A stretch of 64,000 bases of DNA from Anaspis maculata (taxonomy: Eukaryota; Arthropoda; Insecta; Coleoptera; Scraptiidae). Below, piece by piece: positions 1-13,587 of this stretch. Numbering within the stretch: the stretch's first letter is position 1; each line of letters starts with the position of its first letter. The stretch spans positions 8,246,001 to 8,310,000 of the forward strand of contig OX421968.1 in the NCBI GenBank assembly GCA_949128115.1, written 5' to 3'. The notes under the pieces are model-generated. The model searched no databases, had not been told where the DNA came from, and was given only the letters and a program-made list of their open reading frames with translations. Position numbers and translations under genes: made by a program.

Positions 1-1558
1 GTTACGACTGATTGCACCTGCAAAGTTTTGAAGCGAAACGGCTCTCCCAGCGCTCCAGCTTGTCACTTCATTTTTGCTCGAAAAAGTCATTCTACTGAAA
101 ATAGAAAGTGTATGGGATATACATTATAGTTTATTGTTCTCCCAAACTGAATGCACTTCAACAGTAAAGTTGGTTGAGTGGCCATCACTGGCGTCGAAGG
201 CATACATGTCATCGCATCTATTTTGTAATTATTGCGGTTTGGAACATAGGAACATACCTACCTATTTGTTTGTAAATATTTGTATTTTATTTGACAAGAT
301 GATCATCAAAAGCCACCTGTTATGACATCCTATTTAAAAACTCTGGGGGGACAATCAACTATAATTTATCTGAAACAGTCATGTTGGAGATGATCGAGGA
401 GATGATACAAGATGCAATGTTCCGCAGTCGAACTGATCAGCGAAAAAATGGTGTGCTTTTCAAATGAAGTGTCATGCTAGGTGATCTTGGATGATCATAA
501 TGCCAAAATGTCATGTATTTTTCAAATAATCGAGTGGTGTAGAAAGTAGGGTGAGAGGGTAGAAATGGTTTGAATTTCTATGATCTACGCCACTGGAAAA
601 ATTACAATTTACAATGAACTTCTAAGAAATTTTCGGTCTGATCATTCTGAAGTATATTTTCAAGAAAAAAAAAACCTGTTATGTGTTTGATGAAATAGGA
701 GCTAATACGAAGAAACAGTCGCAAGAAATAACATATTTCTAAATATCTCGAAAACGGCTTGGAATTTTGGGAAACACTTCCATAACTTCTGATAGGGCTT
801 GTTTCAAGGGATAATTGCCTTTTTTAATTTTTCACATATTCACAGTATTTTTCGAAAAAAATGGACAACATTGATTTTCACAAAAAACGCCATCATTTCA
901 GTTCAATTGATTTTTTTCGCAAATTTTCTCTTCCGTTTCTTGAATTAAGCAGTCACTCACCATAATACAAAAGCAAAAGTAAAAAATCTTGAATACATAG
1001 TCGCAAAAATGAGAAAATAAATTAAAAAAATGACACAAAAAATTAAAAAATTGAAATCAAAATTTTTCTTGGCTCCCCTTAATGCTTAACCTTAACCTTT
1101 TTAATGCTTTTAGGAGTCCACACACCAAATTTCACACTTTTGTCACAATAGGCGAAATTCTGCGCTGGCGCAACCATGCTAGGGGATTTGAGAATAGTGC
1201 CGTATGCTAACACATGTAAAAAGCGTAATTTCAACATTGTCTATTATTGAAAAGGCTGGAAATGAAACTTTCAAATAAGCTATGGAAGAAAGAGTGTTTC
1301 TTGATCTTTCATTGTGTTCAAGACCAGCAATGATGGATCAGTTCGAGATACACAATGAGCGAAAATATGGTAACGTGTTTATCAGTTGGTGTGTTTTTGA
1401 AAATACCGCCCTACTTCTGGTATTCTTCTCTGCCTTACGGTTGCCGTCCTGTCTGTCAGTGGCATGAAACTGCATGTAAACAAATTGTAACTAAAATTTT
1501 ATCGGGTTATATGTATAATATATCAGAAGTTTTGTGTTTTCTGTTTTTTTTTTCAAAA

Positions 1559-1660
1559 ATGACGGGCAGTTTGTTTAGTGCCTGGCTGCAAAAACCGTAC
1601 GAAAAGAACATTACAGTTCCATTTCATGTGTGTTCCCAAAAAACATCACCTTCTAGGCAA
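1559..1660 (+). pseudogene. THAP-like zinc-finger fragment
   Basis: A frame reading VCLVPGCKNRTKRTLQFHF, with the CX4C and HxF pattern of a THAP start, begins one base out of frame from an ATG at 1559 (MTG). The frameshift and the loss of homology after MCVPKK indicate debris. Confidence 0.45.
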
Positions 1661-4335
1661 CCAGTTATACACTGAAAACGGCTTTTTCGTTCTTTTCGGA
1701 ACACTACGCGCGGAATTCATTTTTTCGACAGCAATGCACATGGATAACATCATTCTACATAATCTAGCATGGAAGTCAGGAGTTTCTTGTCATCTATTTT
1801 CCTTTGTTAAATCGATGGCTGAAAATCTGCAGGTTTTGACTTTTCCTAGCTCGCGCAGACGCATGAGTTCCATCCCCTAGCTTTGCGAACCTACAGCGCA
1901 ACTCGTGCCGCTGAATATCGCATATTAGAGCCATTTTTACGTGTACCGCTAGGACTACTGGTGTTTCAAATAATGACAAAATGGCACAAACTAACTAACA
2001 CAAAACTAAATAGAAATTGTATTTATTTTATTGCCTTAATTTTTGCTTCCTGCGGCGCCTGCCTGTAGGTATCGGCGATGATTTACGTTCAAAAAACGCC
2101 ACCTGGTGTAGAGCTCGGTACTTGATCGTGGAGGAATTTTTTTAGGAGGAACACATACTGGGAACTGGGACGTCTAGTAGTATAGGTGGGCACTAGTAGA
2201 TACCTGCAATACCCACATCTTTGACAAGTAGGAATAATGTAAAAGTGGGCTTGCTTTTGTGTCCCCTAGTTGATGTTGTGAATAGCGTATTTAGCAGGCT
2301 ACTAGTGGGATCTAGTTCCAGAGGTGAGGGGCTGGAAGATTGCGCTGTCAGCAATGCAATGCATTGCTGCATTGCGGTTGCGGTGGAAAAATTGGGACGG
2401 TGACTGTTACATTACATCTTCCGCAGGCAGGTGCAAGCATGGTATGCTGCTTTGCCAGTAGCTCTCGCTCCTGCCCTTCCTGCCATTTAGTGCCTGCTGA
2501 TTGATCCCCCAATTCCCAATGGGTCACAAAGCGAGCCTAAACCTCAATCTTGACAGTTTGCACAAACGTTTGCGTCCCAATTACAAAGGTAGCGAACTGT
2601 AGAATATAGAATATGCGGATCTCCATGTGAGGTCTAAGGTCCAAGCAGAAAACCTTTAGAAAAAGGAGAGTGACGACGCAGCGAGCCCAAGCGGTGACCT
2701 TTTCTGGCGTGCCAATAGTTAGTGCGTGCGGAGGACTCGGTTCACAGTCGCTGTTGCTGTTACTTGGGTGAAAGCTAGGGATGATGCAGAGAAAGGTCTG
2801 CGACGACGCTGGTCATCGGTGTAAGGCCCAATAAAGGCCTGCTGGGTCCCAAGGGTTCATAGGAACAAAAGTTTGCTGGTAGTGGACTGCACAAGACAGC
2901 AAAGTGACAGTTTTGACGTGCCTCCAATTGACGTAACAGCCGACGTTGCCCCGCGGCACTTACACCTCTTCTAATCATTAATTCCCTAAAACTTCCTACA
3001 CGAATGGGCCATTTTCCCCAGTAAGGTCAATCGCCTGTAAAAAAAGTATGTTCACTTGTACCGTGATTCTAGTCGGCTGTGAGATTTTGTTTGCAAGTTT
3101 CCAAACCTGAAATATAGAAAATCCCCGAAACTTTGCGGTTGGCTGCTCTGGCTTCATTTGGCGTTCGTCGTTCGGACCATTTTTGGAACACATTTCTTAC
3201 GCATTTCCTCTGCAGATAGGCGGAACATTTTTGCGGGACGTGATGTCTGACGCTTTTTTCCATTTTATTGGGAAATGTAGTAATTTTTCGACGTGTTTTT
3301 TAATTTTGGTCAATCAACAAATAAATCGAAGCAGCATTGACATTTGACAGGTGTCAAAAATATTCCTAACCCCTCGAAGCCGGTTCAACTTTACAATCAT
3401 TCAAACTAAAAAATAATAGCTCTTCGTCAAAAAAAAGGGTCTCATGGAATCATCAATCCTTTCACCTCTTCCAGTCGAAAAGACACGCCGAAGCATGGAG
3501 AATTATTGACAAGGCAAGGAACATCCCAGCAGGCCTGCTGTTGCAGCAGGATTTACGTGTAAAAAGTTTATTCAACCAAATTTCAAGAAACCCAGCCGCT
3601 GAAAGTTAAGTATTGGACCGAAATTCATGTGAGTACCTTCAGTTTTCAATTTGCTTTCGTTTTGAACCTTGGCGGAACGATTGATTGGGATTTTCGATTA
3701 TCGATTATTTTTTTGCATGCTAAAATAATCGATTAATCAAATGTATTGCCCGCATGTGTTGCGCTACTCATGAGCTGCTTATAACGTATTTCTTCAAGAC
3801 ACTCCAGTGTCCAATTTGGAAAAAAAAACTGCCGTAAGTCACGAGACATTCCGTGAAATTCGGACCACATCAGTCAAACGGTATTTTTTTGGTAAAGAGT
3901 TGATGGTTAGGGAGTTTTATAGCCATTCTCGTTTACCTGGGGTCCTCGGGTCGCAGGTTCATCTGTATTGGCGCCGTCGCCAACCCCAACCCTAGCCAGC
4001 CCGATTGATGAGCGCTCCCGGTAAAACAGCCAATTGAAACAGCGAGTTTAGTCTATGGGAAGACCTGTGCACGAGCTGCGAATAAAGGGAACCGCCCATA
4101 TGAGAAGGTCTATAAGCATGTAATATTTCAACCAGCTTTTGAAGCACCTATTTGCGAAATCGCGCTGCCTGGCAATAGCCTAACCTCGAGCCAAACATGG
4201 AACGATGGTATAGCGTGAAGCATACCACTCCAGTTGATTTTCGTTAAAAACTCTGATTTTCCAGGTTTCTCATCAAAAAGTCATGAATATATCTTCTGAT
4301 GAAGTTCTCCATAATGTATGTGAAGTCTTTGTGAA

Positions 4336-4979
4336 TTATTGTAGAAAGTTAAAAATGTCTCTTCACTTGTATAATATTTTATTTTGCTCGACGCGTTTCG
4401 AGACTCTTATTTATAGTCTCATTTTCAAGAGCAAGTAAATGGTGAATAGATATAAAATGTAAAAAGTCATGAGTAAATGTCAGAATTTGAAATATCTGAC
4501 AAAATTATGATAACAATTAAATAACGATAGAGACATGGCTGGTACTTTGTATAGGTATTTATTGTGGATAATTTCGATTACTTGACGGAAACAAAAAAGG
4601 GAGTAAAATCGATGAATTGAAATGTTCATTTTCAATTTGTTCATTTAAACATAAATTTGGATTGCTTTTACTTAATTTTCTAATTTCTAAGGAATTCATC
4701 GATTTTACTCCCTTTTTTGTTTCCGTTAAGTAATCGAAATTATCCACAATAAATACCTATACAAAGTACCAGCCATGTCTCTATCGTTACTTAATTGTTA
4801 TCATAATTTTGTCAGATATTTCAAATTCTGACATTTAGGTACTCATGACTTTTTACATTTCATATCTATTCACCATTTACTTGCTCTTGAAAATGAGACT
4901 ATAAATAAGAGTCTCGAAACGCGTCGAGCAAAATAAAATATTATACAAGTGAAGAGACATTTTTAACTTTCTACAATAA
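4336..4979. repeat. Near-perfect 0.64-kb palindrome
   Basis: The left arm 4336-4618 and right arm 4693-4979 are complementary over about 283 bases with very few differences. The loop is 74 bases. Landmarks are CTCGACGCGTTTCGAGAC and GGGAGTAAAATCGATGAATT. ORFs across it are by-products of the symmetry. Confidence 0.92.
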
Positions 4980-6684
4980 AAGTCAGGAACAAAAAAAAAT
5001 GAAGCTAAATTCATCCCCCGTCCCCCCTTTGTTGGACGTCCCTGATGGAATGTGGAAATTTTTTCCACGGCATTACTTTAGGCTAATAAAATGTAGCGGT
5101 CAGACCAAATTTCGTCATTTTATCTTGGTAGGTTTCGGAGAAATTTGCAAAAAGCCATGATCAGTTTTCCCCCTCTGAGGGGCTCTAACTCCATTAGGGG
5201 GCATTATTCGACCCATGTTTATTGGAACTTTTCTTTCTATTCTTTGACGTAGAATAAGCTGGTGAAATATTGCGGTCTAATTTCGGGACACCTGTATAGC
5301 TGCGTTCCTTGTATCATCTGAACTGTGAATTCTCACTTCAAGTGCTAGTTGTGCTCTCTCCCTCTCATGCAATTCTCGCTTTTTCTCTCTCTAACTGAGG
5401 TGACATTATCTGACATTTCGTGTAGAAGGAATACAGCTTATGATTAGGTACCTCTACTCTCTACTTACTTTATGACAAATAATTACTGCGATAAAAGTAG
5501 TTCCCGTATGTTTGATAAAGTCACTTTGTTTAATACATAGAATGTTCGTATTTTGATGTTATTGTTCTTACATTTTTCAATGCTTAATTATTGATAGGCA
5601 GCATTATCACACAGTTTCACGACCTTGATCATCGCATAAAATATCCAACTGACGTTCATCAAGCAGCCGCTATGCACCCACAACGTGTCCAATCTCAGTT
5701 ACCCGTGCATGCACAAGCTTGAAGTCGGTACCTAAAGCAGAATATAATAAAGTCTTTTCGCTGGGAAAATCTAGTGTAGAAACCCCATAAAGAAATCCTT
5801 ATGAAAATCTTTGTAAATCGTTAGAATTAACAGATAAATGGAAATCTTGCATAATTTTAGCCTTGGGTAGATAGGTAAGTACAGGCACGATATTATTTTA
5901 GTGAAAAGATCTGGCTTAGAGTTGCATCAAGTAGTTACCTTATTAACTAGACTCCACCCCACTCACCCCAGAAATGCTAATTATTTGTTATTCTATAAAT
6001 TTTTTCCACAACACATTATTATAAAGTTCAGTTAACAAGGTCAAAACAGTTCCAAGTAGCATATACGATGTGGTGTATCGTGACCTTTCGCATTTGAATT
6101 AAGTAAAATTTAAAATTTCATTTCACCAAAACTTTCTGAACGCGCGCATCATTCAGCAGTAAAAAAGGCTTTCATTCGTTAGATGCGGATACGTCTGCTT
6201 ATTTGTTGGAAAATTAATTCATAGACAAATTTCTTGTTTACTTACTCAGGCTCAGCGTTAAAACCTGTAACTTTTTATGTACGTTAAGTACATCAGACAC
6301 AGACAGAGGACAGAGGTTCAGAAATGCACGAAACGGATAGCAAACAAGTGGTCATGGTTCAAAGTATCAACAGAAAAAAATACACCAGGTAGGGGATATA
6401 GTGATAGAGAGATTTGAACACAATACACATTTAGAAGCAGGTAAAGTTTCAAATAATATATCGAGTCTACAAAAAAAAAACAGACTTATTTTCCTCGCCA
6501 AATTTTTGTTTCTTATCCGATTTCAGCAAACTTCGCATCATCCGCTGAATAGCTAACTAACAGCCTCACGTAGGTATAGAGACTGTAGTAATAGGGCGAT
6601 TGCATGTAGGGGGCGTTTTCGGCGCCGTTTGCCACCTGGGGACTTTAGGTTTATCAATTGGTATTGCAAATCGCCAAATCATGT

Positions 6685-6862
6685 TTATTTATTTTTATTT
6701 AATTGTCTTATTTTACGAGGCGGCATTCAGCTATAAGCTGCTCTACCATGCAACCTCGGGGACAGCACAAAATATCCATGGATGAAGTAGGATTCGAACC
6801 CACACAGGGCAGCGCGAATGGTTTGGCTTGCCATCACCTGTACCACTCGGCTACCACCGCTC
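6685..6862 (-). mobile_element. tRNA-derived SINE, with 18-bp target duplication
   Basis: On the minus strand it starts GAGCGGTGGTAGCCGAGTGG with an A box (TAGCCGAGTGG), then a B box GGTTCGAATCC. The tail is AT-rich (AATTAAATAAAAATAAATAA). The same 18 bases, CAAATCGCCAAATCATGT, lie at 6667-6684 and 6863-6880. It is about 178 bp and looks full length. Confidence 0.92.
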
Positions 6863-6997
6863 CAAATCGCCAAATCATGTGTCATAACTGTCAATTGCGT
6901 GATTTTTGGTTTGAATAAATTAACATTTATCTTGCCACATCAATTGCCCGCTGTCATTAGTTCTCTTTTCATCTTTCTATATTGTCGACGCTGAAAA

Positions 6998-7110
6998 ATG
7001 CCCTATAAATGTTGTGTGCCACACCGCGCTCAAAATTCAACAAAACAGAAATGGCATAAAATTCCACAAGTTCGCCACCAATGAAGCCCTGGAGAAGCGA
7101 TGGGCCGTTG
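6998..7110 (+). pseudogene. THAP-like zinc-finger fragment
   Basis: MPYKCCVPHRAQNSTKQKWH opens at 6998. A one-base shift then gives HKFATNEALEKRWAVV, the usual THAP continuation. The second zinc Cys appears changed to Arg. It is dead. Confidence 0.6.
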
Positions 7111-7689
7111 TTCGACTTTTATTTGCAATTTGCAAAACATGAACAAACGAAACTAATCGATAATCTGGATCTGGCGCAAGCGCGCTGTGCCACCGAACCA
7201 AAGCCCCCAAGTGGCGACAAGCTGAACCAACATCATGCAATTGCCCTATAAGGTAAGAAGGGAAGTGCGGGAAGTAAGAAGAAGATTGACCAAATAAATT
7301 GTCAAATATTCATTCGGAATGGTAAAAACCAACGCTGGGACATTTTGGTGGTCACACCAATCTTATTCAATGAAGATACCACCCTGCTATCTCATAAAAT
7401 CAAAAACTCAAAATTTCAAAATATTGCCTTGCTTACGTGGCAAGAGTTTGACTTCAAAAAGGCGACTTTGTCCGATCGATTCGAAAACGGTTCAGCGGCG
7501 TACAACAGGCGAGGTATGTACTTTCAGATCTGTAAAGAAAAAGATACGTAAGTAAAATCACAAAGAAGTCGGGACCCAAAACAGTCCTCTGGGCTCTGGG
7601 GAACACCGGATAGTCGCTAGTCAGGGGTCATCCGGTATATCGTGGGCTACTTCGTGAAGGGGGCAAGAGACCTTATTCCATTTCTTATA

Positions 7690-8580
7690 GTCCCATATGT
7701 GGAGATACCGAAATGTTTGGGTGTCACTTCCAAAATGGCGGCCATTTGTTTCCGGTGACATTTATTCGGAACCTAACTTGCTTCATTCTCACCCGATTTG
7801 ATTTTTTTTTCAGAAATACGTGAATTCATATTCTCTATCCGCTGCTGTCATCGGTTATCATTTATATCAATCTGTTTGACCGGAATTAGGAAAATACTGA
7901 AAAATATGATGACTTTTAGTCCTCTAGGTTTCTCGACTGTTTCTCAACCTAATTCAAGTTGTATTGATCCTAACAGCATCTACAATGAATAAAGTAAACT
8001 GAAAACTTAGCTTGCTGAAAAAATAATGGCCACAATAAGTGACACAGTAGGTAAAAAAAGAGCGATATTCACAGAAAATGGTGAAATTAAGAAGGAAAGT
8101 GCCGTGTTTTTCCAGGCAGTAGGTATACGTGTGATTTTTTAGTTACTACTTCTCTGGCCTCTGGAGACACCTAAATGCTCTGGTACCAATTTCAAAATGG
8201 CGTTGTTCCAAAATGGCGACAATTTGATTTTGGTAACATGGATTCACACACAACTTACGCCTATTTTCGCTCGACTCAAACCGATTGAAATGATTTTTCT
8301 TTTGATCAGGTATGGATTGATGTTCTCTATTTGCTATTGTCCAAAAAGTGAAGAAAAAAAAAACTAGAAAATCAGTGATTTTTACGATCTCTATTGCCTC
8401 AGGTGCTGTGTGCTTCCCCGTAAGAGGCATGCCTGGCAAATATTTTTCTATTATTCTCATATGTATGAAGTTACCGAAATGCTTTGGTGCCACTTCCAAA
8501 ATGGCAGCGTACCGATTTGGCGGCCACCTGGATTTTGGTAAGGTGTTCAATAATGCAAAAATTCCAACTCGGTAACTAAA
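7690..8580. repeat. Diverged tandem units with AAAATGGCGGCC cores
   Basis: Three related stretches near 7696, 8158 and 8459 read GAGATACCGAAATG then CACTTCCAAAATGGC. They are separated by similar text near 7798 and 8291 (ATTCATATTCTCTAT / ATTGATGTTCTCTAT). The long ORF on the minus strand across them has no recognised family. Confidence 0.55.
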
Positions 8581-9123
8581 AGAGTTATAGTGATGAAAGT
8601 CACAAGGTAGATTCACAAAATTCAATGCTTGTTGAGATAAAACAAATCGCATCTCCATACCTTGAGCCCGTTCCTGAAAAATTCTGGTATTAGTGGTCAT
8701 TTGCATAAAAATTGACATTTTTTTTTTAAATCAGTGGATTTTTCAGTCGATTTTTCAGGAACAGCTCAAAAAATGGAGATGAGGTTTGTCGGCGGATTGG
8801 CGGACAGGATACCTTTATTTGGATCAATTAAGCGAAAATGAAAAAACGGAAAGTAGGCTTCGCTTCAACTCGCAATAGCTCCTCAGCCGATGACCCGATT
8901 TTACTGGTTGTGGTCTTGAATTGACAAGAAAGGTCTATTCTTTCATAATACCTACATTATCGGTTTTGACTTTCTGCTTACTTTTAATGAAAAGCAACGG
9001 GAACAAATGAAGGCCTATTTTCAATTGTTTCTGCCATCTTTAATTTTGAAATGTCGGCCAATGTTGAAAAGTTCGATAAAATCGGTGGCGAAATAAAAAT
9101 TTTAGAAGGAAAAATTCCGAGTG

Positions 9124-9149
9124 CGGTTTTTTATGGCCCACCCGGTACG
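9124..9149. repeat. Solo end of the CCGGGTGGGCC palindrome family
   Basis: GGTTTTTTATGGCCCACCCG followed by GTAC matches the right end of the 19403-21315 element. No partner end was found upstream. Confidence 0.45.
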
Positions 9150-9770
9150 TTCGTTTCTAGGGAGTTTCTAGTTGTAACTGCTGTCGCTGTCACAAAATGG
9201 TGGTAAAAAGATGTTTGAATTTGAAATATGTTTAAAATAATGTTTCGTTATTACATACAACGCCCTACGGAGTCGGGCATTTATCGTTACAATCAGCACT
9301 CGCGATCACTAGGCCAAAATTATCGTGAAAATCTAAGCACTTGTGATATTACTTATGATGACTATACCTACACAGAGTATCGTCATTTGGGCGCTTTCCA
9401 TTTCCATTTAAAACATTTGTGTCGGTTTGTGTCAGCTTGTGTTAGCTTGTGTCGATGAGACAAAGGAACACAGATCAAATCAAAAAAGTGTGAAGAGATA
9501 ACAAGCTGCTATGCGATTTTCGTTCCCGGTTCTGTGTAAATTGTGGGTGTTCTTCAACTTCAAAAATTTTTATATGGGTCCGCGGCTGATCTAAAATATC
9601 TAGTGTCAGATTGGCACAATGATTTTCGTCTTCGAAAAAACCCAAACAACAAAAATTTAAACTTTACATCTTCGGTTCGGTTCTAATCCACTGTGCGTTA
9701 TCGGTGACAAGCAAAAACATTTAAAAACAGCACCTCCTATTGGAACGTGTAATTTTCTTTGATTTAAACC

Positions 9771-10708
9771 TTGACCGCAATGACTGAATTTAGCGAAGAG
9801 CAAAAGGACTATATGAACAAACTGCTCGAAAATTTAACATTGAGTTTAACTGCAAGTCTATCTTCGTCATATAAAACACAGATAGCCGAGTTAAAGAACA
9901 GTATAAAACAACAAATAGGAGAAATAAAAGAAAATATTAATTCGGTGATCCAGAGGCAGCAAGAAAAGATAGCAGTCCTAACAGAAAAGAATGAAAAGCT
10001 TCTGCGACTACTCTGTGGCTACAGCGGAAGATCAGGAAAAACAATATTATCGTGTACGGTGTCGAAGAGAGCTCTTGTAAATTATTAGAAACAATAACCA
10101 ACCTCTTTCAAAAGTTGCTCCAAGTACACATAGTAAGTAACGATATAAGCGATACCTACCGAATCGGAAAAGAAGCCGGAGTAAGGAAAAGCAGACCAAT
10201 CGTCGTCGAGTAGTTTGTATCTTTTCAAAAGAAACAGCTCGTACTATAAAACGCAAAAAAGCTGAAAGGTCATAAACTGTACATATCACAGGACCAGTGC
10301 TGGGAGGATCGTGAGAAACACAAAGTTTTGTTCAAGCATCTGAGGGAGGCCAGAAATAGTGGAAATCAAGCATATATTAAAGGAGATAAGTTGATTGTTG
10401 CCAACGAGTCGTATTCCCTAGAACAATTGGAAAAAAACGCCCTCCACGCTGAAGAAGAACCTCTTATTGAAGTTCGTCTAAGCTCAAGTGCCCCATCCAC
10501 TCCAAATCCGCAACGCCGACAGAAGGAATTGAAGATCGAACTGGGACGTGACGAAGACGAAGAAGAAGGCGAAGAGCAACAGCAGCAGCAGCAGCGGCAT
10601 CGCCAGCCGCAACAACGACGACACGAGGAACAAGCAGTACAAACAAAGTCAGCCCCAAGGAATCTAACAAAAAACGTGAAAACCCGCTCTGGATCCTCAT
10701 CTAAGTGA
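9771..10708 (+). pseudogene. LINE ORF1 protein remnant
   Basis: The N-terminal part (EEQKDYMNKLLENL...) is coiled-coil-like and runs from 9771. A shift near 10030 leads to the frame reading RKNNIIVYGVEES, DISDTYRIGKEAG and RPIVVE, the RRM-like core of insect LINE ORF1 proteins. A stop and another shift near 10210 lead to KLKGHKLYISQDQC, the LREARNSGNQAYIKGDKLIV block and a Gln-rich tail ending at 10708. Frameshifts show it is not functional. Confidence 0.75.
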
Positions 10709-10930
10709 AAACAAAGAAGATTAGGAAGACAAAAAAAGAAATTAATTATTATCATTTATTTTGAACTTTTTGTTACAGTTCTGCAAATTCATTATATTTA
10801 TCATGTTTTGGTTTCATTTTTTGCTTTAACTGGTTGTCGTCTGCTGCTGAAAATCTAAAAACGCACGATTCCCTTATCTTGGGTTTTGGGCTATAAAAAT
10901 ATCGTATTATTTATACTTTTACGATTTTAA

Positions 10931-13568
10931 GGCTAAAGGGGACGATAAAATAATGTGTTTCTGAGACGCGAGATGGCGCGGAAACTATTAACTTTCTCAA
11001 AATTCACTCAATAGACCGATTTTGAAAATTCAAACGTTATTATTTTCAGAATATATAATTATTTGATGCTGTAGTCAAAAATTCCAATTTTTGTATTTTT
11101 TGGAAAAAAATTTCAATTTTCTCAAATTTTCACAAAATTTTTCGAAAATCTCAGGTAGTCATTTTATTCTGTGGTGAATATTGTATGATAGCCTTTTTTC
11201 CAAATTCCAATATCATTAATAGTATCGACCGAAATCAATTTGAATATTTCCCTTTGAAGTTCACCGCGCGCCGCCCACCTGCAAGCGCGAGCGGATCCCA
11301 TCCGGTATCATCATATATTATTTATAGTCCGCAAGAAATAAGACCTCTGTCGTAATAGCAAAGTTAATGCCTGGACAGTATCTCCAGTCCCGTAGAAAAT
11401 CCCAACAGTGTAACAAGCAACTGGGCAATACCTAATCGGTTACTTTTTTGATTTTAATCATTAATAGCTTCGTGACTTGATATTGATGGAATATACTCCA
11501 GAAATAGATATGTTAGATAAGTGAAAAGCTACTATAAAAAAAGTACAGTACGGGCTTAATTTTGTTTTTTGTTTTGCACAAAATGTACCTATTTAACGAG
11601 ATATGGAAAACGCTATCCGTCAAGTTGGCCTGTAAATCAAAAAGTAACAGTTACAGAGATGTATACTTTTCAAATGTTATAGGAAACTGCGGCTCACAAA
11701 ATGACTAAAACTAATTTTTGTTGGAATCAAATTCTTGAAACATTCGAAAATTCAAAAAAAAGTTCACCCATACACCAACGGTACACCCTGGTGCAAGTAC
11801 AACAACCTTATCTCAGCAGTCTGTCGCCCATTGGGAGCAGCCAATTTCAATCTTTGATTTCAATGAAAATTTAGAACAGGCATTGAACCCAGTAACTGGA
11901 AGCTATGGGAAGATAAAGAGTGGTCGATCCTAGCGTAAATATCCCATAGCGGCCTTACCGTTCAAGATAGAAAAAAAAGAATAGTGTTATTCTGGAAAAA
12001 AAACATTCCATAAACGCTTAGTTATGTAAAAATCCGTGTCGGCAATTGGCTGCTGCCTGAGTAAGAATAACGTAACAGAGCCTTTATGGAACGTAATTTT
12101 TTAGAGAATCGCACCATAAGAAAAAAGTTGTATGGTTTGATTGGAACTGAACTATGAATAAAATTGAACTATGAGGCCTGTTTGTGGACCCGACGACCCA
12201 CGGATATCTTGCGGAATCGCCAGACGGGCTTCTTCCTCATCAGAATGGTACTATCATCAGGGTGAAATGTCCTATTGAATTTGAAAGTAATTAATTAAAT
12301 TTATTAATTATGATTTTAGCTCAATATGTACATATTGCCCGAAGTCGGCGAAACAAAAGACCATACAAGAAGCTATACAGACCAATCAAAAATTTTGTTT
12401 GGAGAGAAATTCTCAGCTTAAACGGACACACAATCACTATTTTCAAGTACAAGGACATAGTGCACTGGCAAAATAAAAACAAAATTGACTTCAATATCAA
12501 AATTCTACTGCCTGAGATCATCGATCTGCCAGCTTGTAGGAGCATGCCCATTCGAGAAAGTTAAAATGCCATGACTTTTTTCCTATCAACGTTTCTCACT
12601 AGCCACTTTTCGACACTCAAACGCGTATCGTACTACGATACGTAATACGAATTCCATACGAAACAAGAGTGCATTCTAATGGAACGATATCAACAAAAAT
12701 CAAATGAGCTGAGGACATTCATGAAGATAACCACACAGACAGCCAGGCACACAAACAAACAGACAGATATCCACACAGGAGTCAAACGGACGGACAGACA
12801 GACAGACATACTTCAGACGGAGTAGGAGTAGTAGTAGTAGTAGTAGTAGTTCTTTGCAGTTTTGTTATTGCTTCCAGTGTATATAGTTTTAAATACATTT
12901 GTGCACTTGCAGTCTATTGTTTTGCAATTGCAATATGATTTCACAATGTGTGTCCCTTTATAATTGGATATAAGTATCTTGGAGTATCAGTAGATTGTAG
13001 ATCTAGATAGTGTGATCACGTGAGATAAATGATCAACTTGAAAAAAATTTACAATTTCAGAAATCGTAGCAACGAAATATATCGGCGTAATACCACGATG
13101 TCACAAATCTTTACTACTGCTCTATTTACATCGCCTATTTCTCAGAAAACATCATAACACCATGTGTGCAGAAAGTGATCACTACCTTTATCGTGAATGA
13201 CTAATCGCGGAGAACAGCTGCAGCGGGCGGCAAATAACAAAGAGAGATTTTCAAAATGCGTTTCGGAGGGCACCATTTGTGCTACAAAATTTCTAAAAAC
13301 GGATTAATGTTTGATATTTCAAGTACTTCAAAATGACTACCTGCGATTTTTGAAAAAATCGAAATTAATTTGTTAAATTGGAAAAAAAAATTGAAAAAAA
13401 TTTTTGGAATTTTTTTTTGACTAGTGCATCAAATAGAATTGAAATCTCAGTATAACCCTTTTTTCAGATCTGAAATCGGACTGATGGTTTTCCCAAAAAC
13501 ATGTTATTACTTTTGATGTATTTTCTCTCTGTCGCACACTTGGTACTCAATTTCAGTCCCCTTTAGCC
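10931..13568. mobile_element. TTAA-flanked DNA element (2638 bp) in the LINE spacer
   Basis: Terminal inverted repeats GGCTAAAGGGGAC and GTCCCCTTTAGCC are perfect over 13 bases and flanked by TTAA on both sides (10927-10930 and 13569-13572). Imperfect inversion extends some 300 bases inward, for example CAGGTAGTCATTTT near 11151 against its complement near 13332. TTAA suggests piggyBac-like; reading the flank as TA would also allow Tc1/mariner. No transposase is seen. An 84-codon ORF at 12310-12564 is not recognised. Confidence 0.75.
12826..12851. repeat. (AGT)n microsatellite
   Basis: A run of AGT/TAG triplets, preceded by a GACAGACAGACA stretch, inside the TTAA-flanked element. Confidence 0.85.
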
Positions 13569-13587
13569 TTAATATTTATACACTAAA

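Larger units (their letters stand above)
1..6590. other. Intergenic, mostly unrecognised
   Basis: Apart from the THAP fragment near 1559 and the palindrome at 4336-4979, no gene, splice-compatible exon chain or RNA gene is seen. ORFs here are short, overlap on both strands and match nothing known. The text GGGACACCTGTATA near 5287 resembles an end of the CAGGGTG family without a partner. Confidence 0.6.
6591..7250. mobile_element. TIR element with THAP fragment and nested SINE
   Basis: The ends ATAGGGCGATTGCATG and CATGCAATTGCCCTAT are inverted with one mismatch. Inversion continues inward (CCACCTGGGGACTTT against AAGCCCCCAAGTGG). It encloses a SINE (6685-6862) and a broken THAP-like domain (6998-7110). 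Confidence 0.75.

Noticed and set aside
6785..6862. tRNA gene on the minus strand
   Set aside because: It has A and B boxes, but the stem pairing is poor. It is joined to an AT-rich tail and flanked by an 18-bp duplication, so it is the head of a SINE.
7319..7555. Overlapping ORFs with WDILVVTPILF near 7340
   Set aside because: Faintly like MULE-type transposase text, but nothing downstream supports it.
8146..8718. 190-codon minus-strand ORF
   Set aside because: It lies across diverged tandem repeats, matches no family and has no splice or promoter context.
10366..10755. Cys/Ser-rich minus-strand ORF
   Set aside because: It is the antisense of the Gln/Glu-rich tail of the LINE ORF1 remnant.
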